Positions 17,439 to 25,208 of a DNA stretch of 34,423 bases are shown one piece after another. The notes beneath the pieces were generated by a model. The model searched no databases, was not told the DNA's origin, and saw only the letters and a list, made by a program, of their open reading frames with translations. A program made the translations under genes and the position numbers. Location of the stretch: contig CAZGSL010000022.1 in the NCBI GenBank assembly GCA_964528445.1, positions 1 through 34,423 of the forward strand, given 5' to 3'. This DNA comes from JAXHMM01 sp964528445. GTDB lineage: Bacteria; Bacteroidota; Rhodothermia; Balneolales; Balneolaceae. Position 1 is the first letter of the stretch. Each line of letters begins with the position of its first letter.

Positions 17439-17467
17439 ATTATAGCAACATGACCCATCATTCACAA
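17439..17467 (-). promoter_or_regulatory. Promoter candidate for the pgpH-xerD unit
   Basis: On the minus strand TTGTGA (17467-17462) and a perfect TATAAT (17444-17439) are separated by exactly 17 nt, a strong sigma-70-like arrangement. The same site can be read as a Bacteroidota-type promoter, because the -35 box is preceded by T to give TTTG, with TATAATTT 20 nt downstream. Transcription would start near 17432 and give a leader of about 80 nt before the ATG at 17349. The location in the only sizeable gap of this gene run supports it. Confidence 0.55.
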
Positions 17468-17476
17468 ACGCCGCCG

Positions 17477-17518
17477 CCCGGCTCTTATTGGAAACGGCCG
17501 TTCAGGGAGGGAGCCGGG
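17477..17518. repeat. Inverted repeat with nested palindrome after ligA
   Basis: Perfect 8-nt arms CCCGGCTC (17477-17484) and GAGCCGGG (17511-17518) flank a 26-nt spacer that itself contains the perfect palindrome AACGGCCGTT (17493-17502). It starts 9 nt past the ligA stop and ends just upstream of the pgpH promoter candidate. It could act as a transcript-end or processing hairpin for ligA mRNA, or as an operator next to the promoter. There is no T run, so a classical intrinsic terminator is not supported. Confidence 0.45.
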
Positions 17519-17526
17519 GGGGCAGT

Positions 17527-19542
17527 TCAGGATGAAACGGGCGGCTTTTCGCCGATAAGAGAGAAGAATTGCTCCTCGTCGATGATCTCCGTGCCCAGTT
17601 CCTGTGCCTTTTCGTATTTGCTGCCCGGCGACTCTCCGGCCAGCAGGTAGTCGGTGTTTCCGCTCACCGAGGAGGTTGTGGTCCCCCCGTGATCCTCTAT
17701 GAGCCGGGTGGCCTCCTTGCGTGTCAGGGAGGGGAGGGATCCGGTCAGCACGAACGTTTTGCCTTCCAGGCGTCCGGAGGCATGCTCCCTTCGCTCGCTT
17801 TCAAAATTGAGTCCCCTTTCGCGCAGCTCACGTATCATCTCGCGGTTTTTTTTCTCCTCGAAAAACGCGACCACCGATTCCGCGATTTTGGGGCCGATGC
17901 TGTCGATCTCTGCCAGCTCCTCCCCGGTGGCCTCCATCAGCCGGTCCATGCTGTGCAGATTCCGGGCCAGGTCCCTCGCGACGGTCTTTCCCACGAACCG
18001 GATGCCCAGCCCGTAGACCAGCCGGTGCAGGGGCTGGTCCCTGCTTTGGTCGATCGCATCCAGGAGATTTTGCGCGCTTTTCTCGGCCATGCGCTCCAGC
18101 GGAAGAAGCTCCTCCTTCCGGAGCGTGTAGAGATCGGCGCAGTTGCGCACGAGATCCTCCGACACCAGCTGGTCCACCACCGCTTCTCCCAGTCCCTCGA
18201 TATCCATGGCGTCCCTGGAGGCGAAATGCTCGAGGCGGCTGCGGATCTGGGGCGGGCACTCCAGGTTGACGCAGCGCCAGGCCACCTCCCCGCCCAGTTT
18301 TACCAGTTTCTCCCCGCAGGCCGGGCAGTGGTCGGGCATCCTGAAGCGGGCTCCCCGGTCCTCACGGTCCGGGTCCGCCACGCTGACCACCTGCGGGATG
18401 ATATCCCCGGCCTTTTCCACGATGACGCGGTCTCCCTCCCGCACGTCCAGGCGGTGAATTTCGTCCTCGTTGTGGAGCGAGGCGCGCTTGACGGTGGTTC
18501 CGGCCAGCCGTACGGGCTCCAGTTCCGCCACCGGGGTGATTTTGCCCAGCCGTCCCACCTGCAGGGTGATCGAGCGGATCCGAGTTTCGCCCTGCTCCGC
18601 CTCGAACTTGTAGGCGATGGCCCACCGGGGCGACTTGGAGGTGCTTCCGAGCGGTTCCCGGTACCGCTCCTCGTTCACTTTCACCACCACGCCGTCGGTT
18701 TCGTAGGGAAACTCGCCGCGATTCTCTTTCCAGTTTCCTATATGCCGGTGAACCTCCTCGATGTTCCCGCACCGGGCGTAGTGTTCGCAGACGGGCAGGC
18801 CCATTTCGGCGAGCCGCCGGAGTTTTTGCTCCTGCGTGAGATCTTCGTCCGGGTTTTCTAGCAGCAGGTCGAAGCTGAAAAACCGGATGGGGCGCCGGGC
18901 CACCTCCCGGGGATCCTGCATTTTGAGGGACCCCGCGGTGGAGTTCCGAGGATTGGCGAAAACCGCAAGCCCCTGTTCGTCCCGGTGTTCGTTCATGCGC
19001 ACGAAGGCCTCCTTCTCCATGTAGGCCTCTCCCCGCACCTCCACCACGTCGGGCGCCCCCTCCGGCAGTTCCAGGGGGATATCGGTGATGGTCCGGACAT
19101 TTCGGGTGATGTCGTCTCCCCGCTGTCCGTCGCCCCGGGTCGCTCCCAGCACCAGTTCGCCGTCTTCGTACCGGAGCCTCAGGGAGGTTCCGTCAAATTT
19201 GAGCTCCGCCAGGTAGGTATAATCGCCGTGGCCCAGCAGCTCGCCCACTCTCCGGTCAAAATCGTTAAGCTCCTCCTCGTTGTAGGTGTTGTCCAGGCTT
19301 AGCATGGGCACGGGATGCTCAACGGTATCGAATTCGCTGGCGGGCTCGCCGCCCACGCGCCGGGTGGGAGAGCCGGGGTCGTGCAGCCCGTACTCCTCTT
19401 CGAGCTCCTCCAGTTCCCTGAGACGCTCGTCGTACTCCCGGTCGGACAGAAAGGGCCTGGCCTCCTGGTAATAAGCTTTGTTGGCACGGTTCAGGAGCTC
19501 GCGCAGCTCTTCCGCCCGCTTGGCTGCTTCTTCGCGATCCAT
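17527..19542 (-). CDS. ligA: NAD-dependent DNA ligase LigA
   Basis: The 671-residue enzyme seals DNA nicks using NAD during replication and repair. Domain order is complete: the Ia NAD-binding region (YYQEARPFLSDREYD, about 24-38), the adenylation domain with nucleophile Lys115 in AELKFDG, the OB fold, a Cys4 zinc finger at Cys406, Cys409, Cys424 and Cys429, helix-hairpin-helix repeats, and a C-terminal BRCT domain at about 590-668 (GKTFVLTGSLPSLTR). Lys115 is at the same number as in E. coli. The motif reads KFDGTSL rather than the usual KxDGLA, a small variation. The gene starts 8 nt after the RodZ-like gene stops, so the two form an operon. Confidence 0.96.
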   Translation of the reverse strand: MDREEAAKRAEELRELLNRANKAYYQEARPFLSDREYDERLRELEELEEEYGLHDPGSPTRRVGGEPASEFDTVEHPVPMLSLDNTYNEEELNDFDRRVGELLGHGDYTYLAELKFDGTSLRLRYEDGELVLGATRGDGQRGDDITRNVRTITDIPLELPEGAPDVVEVRGEAYMEKEAFVRMNEHRDEQGLAVFANPRNSTAGSLKMQDPREVARRPIRFFSFDLLLENPDEDLTQEQKLRRLAEMGLPVCEHYARCGNIEEVHRHIGNWKENRGEFPYETDGVVVKVNEERYREPLGSTSKSPRWAIAYKFEAEQGETRIRSITLQVGRLGKITPVAELEPVRLAGTTVKRASLHNEDEIHRLDVREGDRVIVEKAGDIIPQVVSVADPDREDRGARFRMPDHCPACGEKLVKLGGEVAWRCVNLECPPQIRSRLEHFASRDAMDIEGLGEAVVDQLVSEDLVRNCADLYTLRKEELLPLERMAEKSAQNLLDAIDQSRDQPLHRLVYGLGIRFVGKTVARDLARNLHSMDRLMEATGEELAEIDSIGPKIAESVVAFFEEKKNREMIRELRERGLNFESERREHASGRLEGKTFVLTGSLPSLTRKEATRLIEDHGGTTTSSVSGNTDYLLAGESPGSKYEKAQELGTEIIDEEQFFSLIGEKPPVSS

Positions 19543-19550
19543 GGCGGCGG

Positions 19551-20753
19551 TCAGTTGAAGGTTGGGCGTTCCCGGATGCTTTGCGGCGGCGGCGCGCTCA
19601 TCGGCAGGGAGTCGGGGGGAGGCTGCAGCCAGACGGGGTCGTTTTCAAAGTATTCCCGGTTGATTTCAAGCATCTGGCTCTGCTGGTTGTAGAACGACTC
19701 CCGGAACTCGGGGATCGGCCTGCCGTTCATCAGCAGTTCCATCCGGTCGTATTCTCCCCTGACCTGGATGTTTTCCAGGAAGTCGAACGTGTAGGCGACG
19801 CCCTCTTCTATCCAGTAGGGATTGATCCCGTTCATAAGATCGGAATTGACCCGTACGGGCTCCAGGCGCCCGTAGGCCGCGTAGATCGCAAGGGTGAGCG
19901 TATCCGGTAGGGACGATGCCTCCTGCTCCAGCGCGCCCAGGTTCCCCTCGGAGGTATCGCCGGCCGGCCCGGCCGCCTCCCCGCTGCTCAGCTCCAGCTG
20001 CAGGGAGTCGGGAGCCAGGTTCATCTGCTGTTCGGACGAGGGCGGATTATCGTTTTCGGGCACGGGCTCGGGCTGCGCCGTCCCCCCGCGGCCGAACAGG
20101 AAGTAGGCCGCGGCGGCGGCCAGAAGAACCACGATGATGATCCCGACGATCCAGAGGCGGGGCCCGCTCTGCAGGGGATGGAATTTTTTCCCCATGTCGG
20201 CCCAGTCGACCGAGGAGACGTCGGGCGGGGCGGGGGTCCGGACCGGCGTTTCCGGCCCTGCCGTGTCCGTACCGGTCCGGGAGACGGAATCGGGGGAGGA
20301 CGTTTCCGCAGGGCCCCTGTCAGAAGCGGGGGGCACGTGGTCGTGTACCATATCCTCTTTCTCTTCCTTTTCAGGTGATTCCTCCCTGCGCGGCTCACCG
20401 GGAGTATCCGGCGCTTTCTCCTTGTCGTCCTCCGAAATTTCCCCCTCCTCGTCCAGCTGGAAGCGGGGCGCGTCGAGTCCCTCCTCCCTTTTTCGCAACA
20501 GTCCCTCATAACGGCCCTCTTCGGTCTGGTCGAGGGCCCGGACAATGGTCTCCTCGTCTATTTTCAGGGCTTTGGCGTAACTGCGAACGTAGGAGCGGAG
20601 ATAGGTTTTGTGTTCCTCCATATCCTGGAACAGGGAGTCATCCTCTATGGAAGAGAGGATGTGGACGGGAATTCTGGTGGCATGGTGGATGTCTTCCAGG
20701 CTGAGATCGTGATGTTTCCTGATCAGAGCCAGGTCATTTCCTAGCGTTGGCAT
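19551..20753 (-). CDS. RodZ-like protein: cytoplasmic HTH, one membrane segment, periplasmic domain
   Basis: This 400-residue protein has an N-terminal helix-turn-helix domain of the RodZ/HTH_25 type (residues 1-80, with LGNDLALIRKHHDLSLEDI and TYLRSYVRSYAKALKID). A long acidic, Pro/Ser/Thr-rich linker (about 85-195) and one membrane segment at about 200-220 follow, then an outer domain with a DUF4115-like beta-rich stretch (RLEPVRVNSD...PYWIEEGVAYTFDF). RodZ links MreB to the envelope in rod-shape maintenance, and the same architecture is used by other membrane-anchored HTH proteins, so I do not give the symbol. The outer domain is longer than in E. coli RodZ. It is first in the run with ligA and is preceded by a promoter candidate. 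Confidence 0.75.
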   Translation of the reverse strand: MPTLGNDLALIRKHHDLSLEDIHHATRIPVHILSSIEDDSLFQDMEEHKTYLRSYVRSYAKALKIDEETIVRALDQTEEGRYEGLLRKREEGLDAPRFQLDEEGEISEDDKEKAPDTPGEPRREESPEKEEKEDMVHDHVPPASDRGPAETSSPDSVSRTGTDTAGPETPVRTPAPPDVSSVDWADMGKKFHPLQSGPRLWIVGIIIVVLLAAAAAYFLFGRGGTAQPEPVPENDNPPSSEQQMNLAPDSLQLELSSGEAAGPAGDTSEGNLGALEQEASSLPDTLTLAIYAAYGRLEPVRVNSDLMNGINPYWIEEGVAYTFDFLENIQVRGEYDRMELLMNGRPIPEFRESFYNQQSQMLEINREYFENDPVWLQPPPDSLPMSAPPPQSIRERPTFN

Positions 20754-20946
20754 AGGGGCACTGGGATAGATTAACGATAGCAGCCGGCCGCGGGGCGCAA
20801 GGACCTGTTTACAGAGATGCCCTGCCCGGATGATGGGTAAATCTAATTAAATAAAATCGATGGCAAAAATTTTTCGGGGATCGGCCCTGTAAGGATGCCG
20901 TCCCCCGGGAAACTTCTGTAAAAGGGAATCTCAAACACCCGTTCCG
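20754..20946. other. Divergent intergenic region, rodZ-like / comF
   Basis: The 193-nt gap serves two genes transcribed apart. Its centre (20836-20874) is strongly A/T-rich between G/C-rich flanks, as expected for a shared promoter zone. A Bacteroidota-type promoter candidate faces the rodZ-like gene. For comF I could not pick a convincing box, and no ribosome binding site precedes its ATG at 20947. No small gene or RNA is apparent. Confidence 0.5.
20838..20867 (-). promoter_or_regulatory. Bacteroidota-type promoter candidate for the rodZ-like/ligA operon
   Basis: On the minus strand TTTG (20867-20864) is followed after 18 nt by TAGATTTA (20845-20838). This is one base off the TAnnTTTG -7 box described for Bacteroidota, with a spacing just short of the usual 19-21 nt. 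It lies in the A/T-rich centre of the gap and would give a leader of about 80 nt. Confidence 0.4.
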
Positions 20947-21651
20947 ATGATTGCCAAACACCTGATCCGGGGCATCTCATCGATCCTGTTTCCCGCCGTA
21001 TGCGTCTGCTGCGGCCGGGAGTCGGTCCCTCCGCGCCGTCCCATCTGCCCCTTCTGCCTGGAGAGCCGGTTTGAGCATGGAAATCCGGAACACCGGCCCT
21101 CCGCCAGCGGCGTGCTGCTGCCCCATTACGTACCCTTTCAGCATGCCCTCTGGAAATTTGACAAGGGCGGGGCGCTGCAGGACCTGATGCACTGCCTCAA
21201 GTACGAGCGGATGGCGGACATAGCGCTCCAGATGGGAGAGTGCCTGGGCCGGGAGCTGGGCCGGCACCCTGCACTGGACCGGTTCCTCCGCCTCGAGCGT
21301 CCCCTGGTTCTACCGGTTCCCCTCCATCCGGTCAAGCGCCGCCTGCGGGGATTCAACCAGGCGGTCCGCATCGCCCGGGGAATCCGCCGGACCCGCCCCC
21401 TGCCGCTCCTGCCCGACGGCACCGTGGTGCGCCGGCGAAACACCTCTTCCCAGACCGGCCTGCCGCTGAAAAAACGGGTGGCCAACCTGGAGGGAGCCTT
21501 CAAGGTCCGCCGCCCCGAACTGATCAGGGGGCAATCGGTGTTGTTGGTGGATGACGTCTTTACTACGGGCGCGACCACCTTTGAACTGGCCGCCCGCCTG
21601 CACGGGAAAGGGGTTCGCCAGGCCGCAATCGTTACGGCTGCACGTGCCTGA
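20947..21651 (+). CDS. comF: ComF-family phosphoribosyltransferase-like protein
   Basis: The 234-residue protein has the ComF pattern. Near the N-terminus two Cys pairs, CVCCGRE and CPFCLE, form a zinc finger; a double-domain with YERMADIALQMGECLGREL follows; the C-terminus carries the PRPP-binding loop VLLVDDVFTTGATTFELA. LVLPVPLHPVKRRLRGFNQA in the middle is also diagnostic. ComF proteins take part in DNA uptake in naturally competent bacteria, probably helping single-stranded DNA reach the recombination machinery, but they also occur in non-competent species. It is the first gene of a plus-strand run and is divergent from the rodZ-like gene. Confidence 0.92.
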   Translation: MIAKHLIRGISSILFPAVCVCCGRESVPPRRPICPFCLESRFEHGNPEHRPSASGVLLPHYVPFQHALWKFDKGGALQDLMHCLKYERMADIALQMGECLGRELGRHPALDRFLRLERPLVLPVPLHPVKRRLRGFNQAVRIARGIRRTRPLPLLPDGTVVRRRNTSSQTGLPLKKRVANLEGAFKVRRPELIRGQSVLLVDDVFTTGATTFELAARLHGKGVRQAAIVTAARA

Positions 21652-21691
21652 GTGTTGACAATGTAGCGTTGATCTGTTAACTGTAGATCTT

Positions 21692-22330
21692 ATGATCGGA
21701 CACGAAAGAAGAGGAGGCGACAAGCTGTTTGTGGAGACCGACCTGGGTATTGTCACCCGGCGGGGGGAGTGGTTTTTTATCACGTCGGAAAGGCTGAAGG
21801 AGTTTGTCCCCGGGCTGCTGGAGGTGAAATCCCTTGAGGAGCTGATACGGGAGGCCCAGGCCTGGGTTCAGAGCACGGCGGGAATTTCCATTACCCTGAT
21901 CATGGTGCTCCTGCTGCTGGTCGATCCCTGGATCGCCCTGGCCGCGGCGGTCCTCTTCCACGGTTTCTGGTATGCCACCAAAAGCGCGTTTGTCATCCGG
22001 AACATGACGGGTCTGCTCCGTCTGCTGAACTCCGACGGCTGCCAGATGCTGCTCTCCCTGGCGGTCCTCAGTCTGCTGGCGATCCAGGGCTATTACCTGG
22101 CCCTGGCGGTAGGACTCCTCTTTTTCTTTGTATCCAAGCTTCGGCTGCTGGAGTGGTGCTGGCAAAAACTGGGCCTGGGCCGAAAGGAGGACATGACACG
22201 AAATGACCGGGTGCTCAGGATGGTGATCATTCGGCACGCCCTGCATGAGGATCTGGCCCCCTCCGAGGTACAGCAGATGGAGGAGCGCCTGAAGACGGCC
22301 GTATTCGGGGCCCCGGAGGAGGAAGAGTAA
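21692..22330 (+). CDS. Unknown membrane protein between comF and menG
   Basis: I do not recognise this 212-residue protein. It has a soluble N-terminal part of about 65 residues (with LFVETDLGIVTRRGEWFFITSERL). Two hydrophobic blocks follow at about 68-95 and 110-145, each long enough for one or two membrane helices. A charged C-terminal tail carries RMVIIRHALHEDLAPSEVQQMEERL and ends in acidic residues. Codon use looks like its neighbours, so it is a real gene rather than a chance frame. It starts 40 nt after comF and ends 85 nt before menG. No ribosome binding site is visible. The context (menaquinone and lipid synthesis genes downstream) gives no firm role. Confidence 0.75.
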   Translation: MIGHERRGGDKLFVETDLGIVTRRGEWFFITSERLKEFVPGLLEVKSLEELIREAQAWVQSTAGISITLIMVLLLLVDPWIALAAAVLFHGFWYATKSAFVIRNMTGLLRLLNSDGCQMLLSLAVLSLLAIQGYYLALAVGLLFFFVSKLRLLEWCWQKLGLGRKEDMTRNDRVLRMVIIRHALHEDLAPSEVQQMEERLKTAVFGAPEEEE

Positions 22331-22415
22331 CCGGTTACGGTTTCCGTCCGCAGCGAGATTTTGCGTATCTTGTCGGCCCAGAAAGAGAACACCCCAACAA
22401 GGTTCGGATGGTTCC

Positions 22416-23105
22416 ATGAGTGAAAAGGTGCGCAGGATGTTCGCGGACATCGCCGACGATTACGACCGCGTAAATTCCATACTCTCCTTCGGGGTCCACC
22501 ATGCCTGGAGGAGCAAGGCGGTTCGCATGAGCGATCCCGGCCCGGGCGACGCCGTCCTGGACTGCGCCACGGGCACGGGCGACCTGGCTCTGGCGTTCAA
22601 GGAGAAAGTGGGGGAGAGGGGGCGTGTGCTCGGCACGGATTTCTGCCGGGCGATGATTGAGCAGGCCCCCGAAAAAGCCGCCGCCAGGGGACTGAAGGTG
22701 GATTTTGAGGTGGCCGACGCCATGGACCTGCCCTACGAGAACGGGCGGTTTGATATCGCCAGCATCGCGTTCGGCATCCGCAACGTGGACGAACCGGTGA
22801 CGGCGCTGCGGGAGATGGCCCGGGTGGTGCGTCCCGGGGGCAGGGTGACCGTGCTGGAGTTCGGCCAGCCCGGCGGACTCCTGAAATGGCCGTATGAGCT
22901 CTACAGCCAGTATATCATGCCCGCCGTAGGAGGCTGGATCAGCGGCAACCGCGAGGCTTATGCCTATCTGCCCCGAACCAGCGCGAAGTTTCCCGCGGGC
23001 GGGGAGTTCAGGCGGCTGATGGAACAGGCGGACGCCTTTTCGGAGATCCGCATGAAGAAACTGACCGGCGGAATTGCCTGGATCTATGTGGGGAGCGTCG
23101 GATAA
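22416..23105 (+). CDS. menG: Demethylmenaquinone methyltransferase (MenG/UbiE)
   Basis: The 229-residue enzyme adds the ring methyl group in the last step of menaquinone synthesis using S-adenosylmethionine. It has the UbiE/MenG signature: VRRMFADIADDYDRVNSILSFGVHHAWR at the N-terminus (Y-D-N pattern near 15-22), the SAM site VLDCATGTGDLALAF at about 48-62, and the second signature region RNVDEPVTALREMARVVRPGGRVTVLEFGQP. Since the window also encodes menaquinol-linked complexes (Act, b558-type Sdh), menaquinone is the expected quinone, so I prefer menG over ubiE. It sits 42 nt upstream of fabZ. Confidence 0.93.
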   Translation: MSEKVRRMFADIADDYDRVNSILSFGVHHAWRSKAVRMSDPGPGDAVLDCATGTGDLALAFKEKVGERGRVLGTDFCRAMIEQAPEKAAARGLKVDFEVADAMDLPYENGRFDIASIAFGIRNVDEPVTALREMARVVRPGGRVTVLEFGQPGGLLKWPYELYSQYIMPAVGGWISGNREAYAYLPRTSAKFPAGGEFRRLMEQADAFSEIRMKKLTGGIAWIYVGSVG

Positions 23106-23147
23106 TTGTTATATTGGGGCTCTGTTTTGTTACCATAGCCTAATACA

Positions 23148-23597
23148 ATGTCAAAGATGGAAATTGAAGAGATTAAAAAGATCATTCCCCACCGCTATCC
23201 CTTCCTGCTGGTGGATCGCGTGCTGGAGCTGGAGAAGAATCGCATCCTCTCCCTCAAGAACGTTTCGGTGAACGAGGATTTTTTTAACGGGCATTTCCCG
23301 GGCGCGCCCATGATGCCGGGCGTGCTGCAGGTGGAGGCGCTCGCCCAGAGCGGCTGCCTGATGCTGATGCATGGTCATGTGGAAGACCCCCAGGAGTACC
23401 TACTGGTGTTTACCGGTATCAACAAGGCCAAGTTCCGGAAATCGGTCGTGCCCGGCGACCAGCTTAGAATGGAGGTGGAACTGCTCAACAAGCGCCGCAA
23501 TTTTGTGACGATGGGAGGAAAGGCCACCGTTGACGGGGAAGTGGTGTGCGAACTGGAAGCGTCTGCCGCAATCGTACCGAGGGAAGAGAAATTATGA
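23148..23597 (+). CDS. fabZ: 3-hydroxyacyl-ACP dehydratase FabZ
   Basis: The 149-residue hot-dog-fold enzyme dehydrates 3-hydroxyacyl-ACP in fatty-acid elongation. IPHRYPFLLVDRV at 13-25 and the catalytic pair His49 (FNGHFPGAPMMPGV) and Glu63 (QVEALAQSG) are all present and at the positions of Pseudomonas FabZ. Length is normal for a stand-alone FabZ; in many Bacteroidota FabZ is fused to LpxC, but it is not fused here. Its TGA overlaps the panB ATG by 4 nt, so fabZ and panB are translationally coupled. It follows menG by 42 nt. Confidence 0.95.
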   Translation: MSKMEIEEIKKIIPHRYPFLLVDRVLELEKNRILSLKNVSVNEDFFNGHFPGAPMMPGVLQVEALAQSGCLMLMHGHVEDPQEYLLVFTGINKAKFRKSVVPGDQLRMEVELLNKRRNFVTMGGKATVDGEVVCELEASAAIVPREEKL

Positions 23598-24424
23598 GCA
23601 CGGAGCCGGTCAACAATCGCCCTGCCAAGGTTACCACCCAGACGGTGGTGGACATGAAGCGCCGGGGCGAGAAAATAAGCATGCTTACGGCGTACGACTA
23701 TACCATGGCCCGCATCATCGACCGTGCCGGCATCGAGATCATCCTGATCGGAGATTCGGCCGCCAACGTGATGGCGGGTCACGAGACGACGGTGCCGATG
23801 ACCCTGGATCACATGATCTATCACGCTTCCTGCGTGGTCCGCGGAGTGGACAAGGCGCTTATTATCGCGGACCTGCCGTTCATGAGCTACCAGGTGACCT
23901 CCAAGGAGGCCCTCATCAGTGCGGGCCGCATGATGAAAGAGGCCGGCGTGCACGGCATCAAGGTGGAGGGAGGAAAACCGATTGTCGATACCGTGCGGAA
24001 AATTGTGGATGCCGGCATTCCCGTTATGGGGCACCTGGGACTGACCCCTCAGAGCATCTACAAGTTCGGAACCTACAAGGTGCGGGCTACGGAGAATTCG
24101 GAGGCGGAGCTTCTCCTGGAAGACGCCCGCCGGCTGGAACAGGCCGGCTGCTTCTCCCTGGTACTCGAAAAAATACCGGCGGGGCTTGCGGCCAAAGTGA
24201 CCGACGCCCTCTCCATTCCCACCATCGGGATCGGGGCCGGCTCGAAGTGCGACGGACAGGTGCTGGTGACCCATGACATGCTGGGGCTCAACAAGGAGTT
24301 CAAACCCCGTTTCCTGCGGCGGTATGCCGACCTGCACACCACCATGACAGAGGCGGTTCAGCATTACATTGCCGACATCAAAGAGGGAGACTTCCCGGAC
24401 GAAGATGAGGAATACGAAGCCTAG
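23594..24424 (+). CDS. panB: 3-methyl-2-oxobutanoate hydroxymethyltransferase
   Basis: PanB transfers a hydroxymethyl group from methylene-tetrahydrofolate to ketoisovalerate, the first committed step to pantothenate and CoA. I chose the ATG at 23594 because it overlaps the fabZ stop as ATGA and has the purine-rich GGGAAGAGAA just upstream; an in-frame ATG at 23546 lies inside fabZ. The 276-residue protein shows KISMLTAYDYTMARI, IGDSAANVMAGHETTVPMTLDHM with the metal-binding Asp, VKVEGG-like GIKVEGGKPI, MGHLGLTPQSIYKFGTYKVR, and the late IGIGAGSKCDGQVLVTHDMLGL. All are PanB landmarks. The C-terminus is acidic. CoaBC, later in the same pathway, is also in this window but on the other strand. 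Confidence 0.95.
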   Translation: MSTEPVNNRPAKVTTQTVVDMKRRGEKISMLTAYDYTMARIIDRAGIEIILIGDSAANVMAGHETTVPMTLDHMIYHASCVVRGVDKALIIADLPFMSYQVTSKEALISAGRMMKEAGVHGIKVEGGKPIVDTVRKIVDAGIPVMGHLGLTPQSIYKFGTYKVRATENSEAELLLEDARRLEQAGCFSLVLEKIPAGLAAKVTDALSIPTIGIGAGSKCDGQVLVTHDMLGLNKEFKPRFLRRYADLHTTMTEAVQHYIADIKEGDFPDEDEEYEA

Positions 24425-24432
24425 GATACGAT

Positions 24433-25200
24433 ATGAGCAAGGATAATATGGAGCCTGTCATACTTGTCTGCAACGACGACGGCATATTTTCGCCCGGCAT
24501 ACGGGCGCTGGCGGAAGTGGCCGACGAGTTCGGGAGGGTGAACATCATTGCGCCCGACCGCCAGCAGAGCGCCGTGGGACACGCCGTGACGGTGAGCACG
24601 CCTCTGCGCTCCCGCTCTTTTCAGATCGACGGACGATTTCACGGGCAGGCGGTGACCGGTACGCCCGCCGATTCGGTAAAACTGGCTCACGATCAGCTCA
24701 TGAAGCGGAAGCCGGATCTGGTGGTCAGCGGCATCAATCACGGAAGCAACGCAGGTATCAACATTCTCTACTCCGGCACCGTCAGCGCGGCGACGGAGGG
24801 GACCATCCTCGGATATCCCTCCCTGGCGGTGAGCTGCACCGATTACGAGGAGGAGGCCGACCTGTCAGGCGCGAAGGAGGCCGCCCGCAGGGTGATCCGC
24901 TATATCCTGAACCAGGGGCTTCCCGGCGGGGTGACCCTGAACCTGAATGTCCCGCCGGGTCCGCTGAAAGGCATTCGATGGGCCCGCCAGGCCAACACGC
25001 GGTATGTGGAGGAGTTCGAGGGGCGCGTCGATCCCAACAACCGCTCCTACTACTGGCTCACGGGCCGCATGGAACTGCTGGACGAGGGTGAGGATATCGA
25101 TGTGAACGTCCTGGAGAAGGGCTACGCCTCCCTGACGCCCATCCAGTACGATATGACCGCCTATACGCTCCTGCAGGAGGTGGAGGAGATCGAGCTTTAG
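24433..25200 (+). CDS. surE: 5'-nucleotidase SurE
   Basis: The 255-residue protein is a metal-dependent nucleoside 5'/3'-monophosphate phosphatase. The metal pair Asp15-Asp16 is in CNDDGIFSPGIRAL. Further binding residues are in APDRQQSAVGHAVTV (Ser near 45) and SGINHGSNAGINILYSGTVSAATEG (Asn). These four sites are the SurE signature. It begins 8 nt after the panB stop and is the last gene of the plus-strand run; it is convergent with the lipase-like gene, 8 nt away, with no visible terminator. The C-terminus ends in acidic residues. Confidence 0.94.
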   Translation: MSKDNMEPVILVCNDDGIFSPGIRALAEVADEFGRVNIIAPDRQQSAVGHAVTVSTPLRSRSFQIDGRFHGQAVTGTPADSVKLAHDQLMKRKPDLVVSGINHGSNAGINILYSGTVSAATEGTILGYPSLAVSCTDYEEEADLSGAKEAARRVIRYILNQGLPGGVTLNLNVPPGPLKGIRWARQANTRYVEEFEGRVDPNNRSYYWLTGRMELLDEGEDIDVNVLEKGYASLTPIQYDMTAYTLLQEVEEIEL

Positions 25201-25208
25201 GAGTTCCC

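Noticed and set aside
14980..17445. Very long open frame (821 codons) on the plus strand opposite the pgpH-like gene, and similar long mirror frames at 840-2195, 2222-3676, 3682-4884 and 5110-6267
   Set aside because: They lie exactly opposite genes with clear motifs, their translations are low-complexity (rich in Gly, Val, His, Arg, Asp) without recognisable domains, and high GC at third codon positions naturally suppresses stops on the other strand.
21655..21690. Perfect TTGACA just after the comF stop as promoter for the 212-residue membrane protein
   Set aside because: The -10 position 17 nt downstream reads TAACTG, a poor match, and the transcript would start almost at the ATG.
22341..22373. 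TTTC with TATCTTGT 21 nt downstream as a menG promoter
   Set aside because: The -33 box and the last part of the -7 box each have mismatches; a hit this weak is expected by chance.
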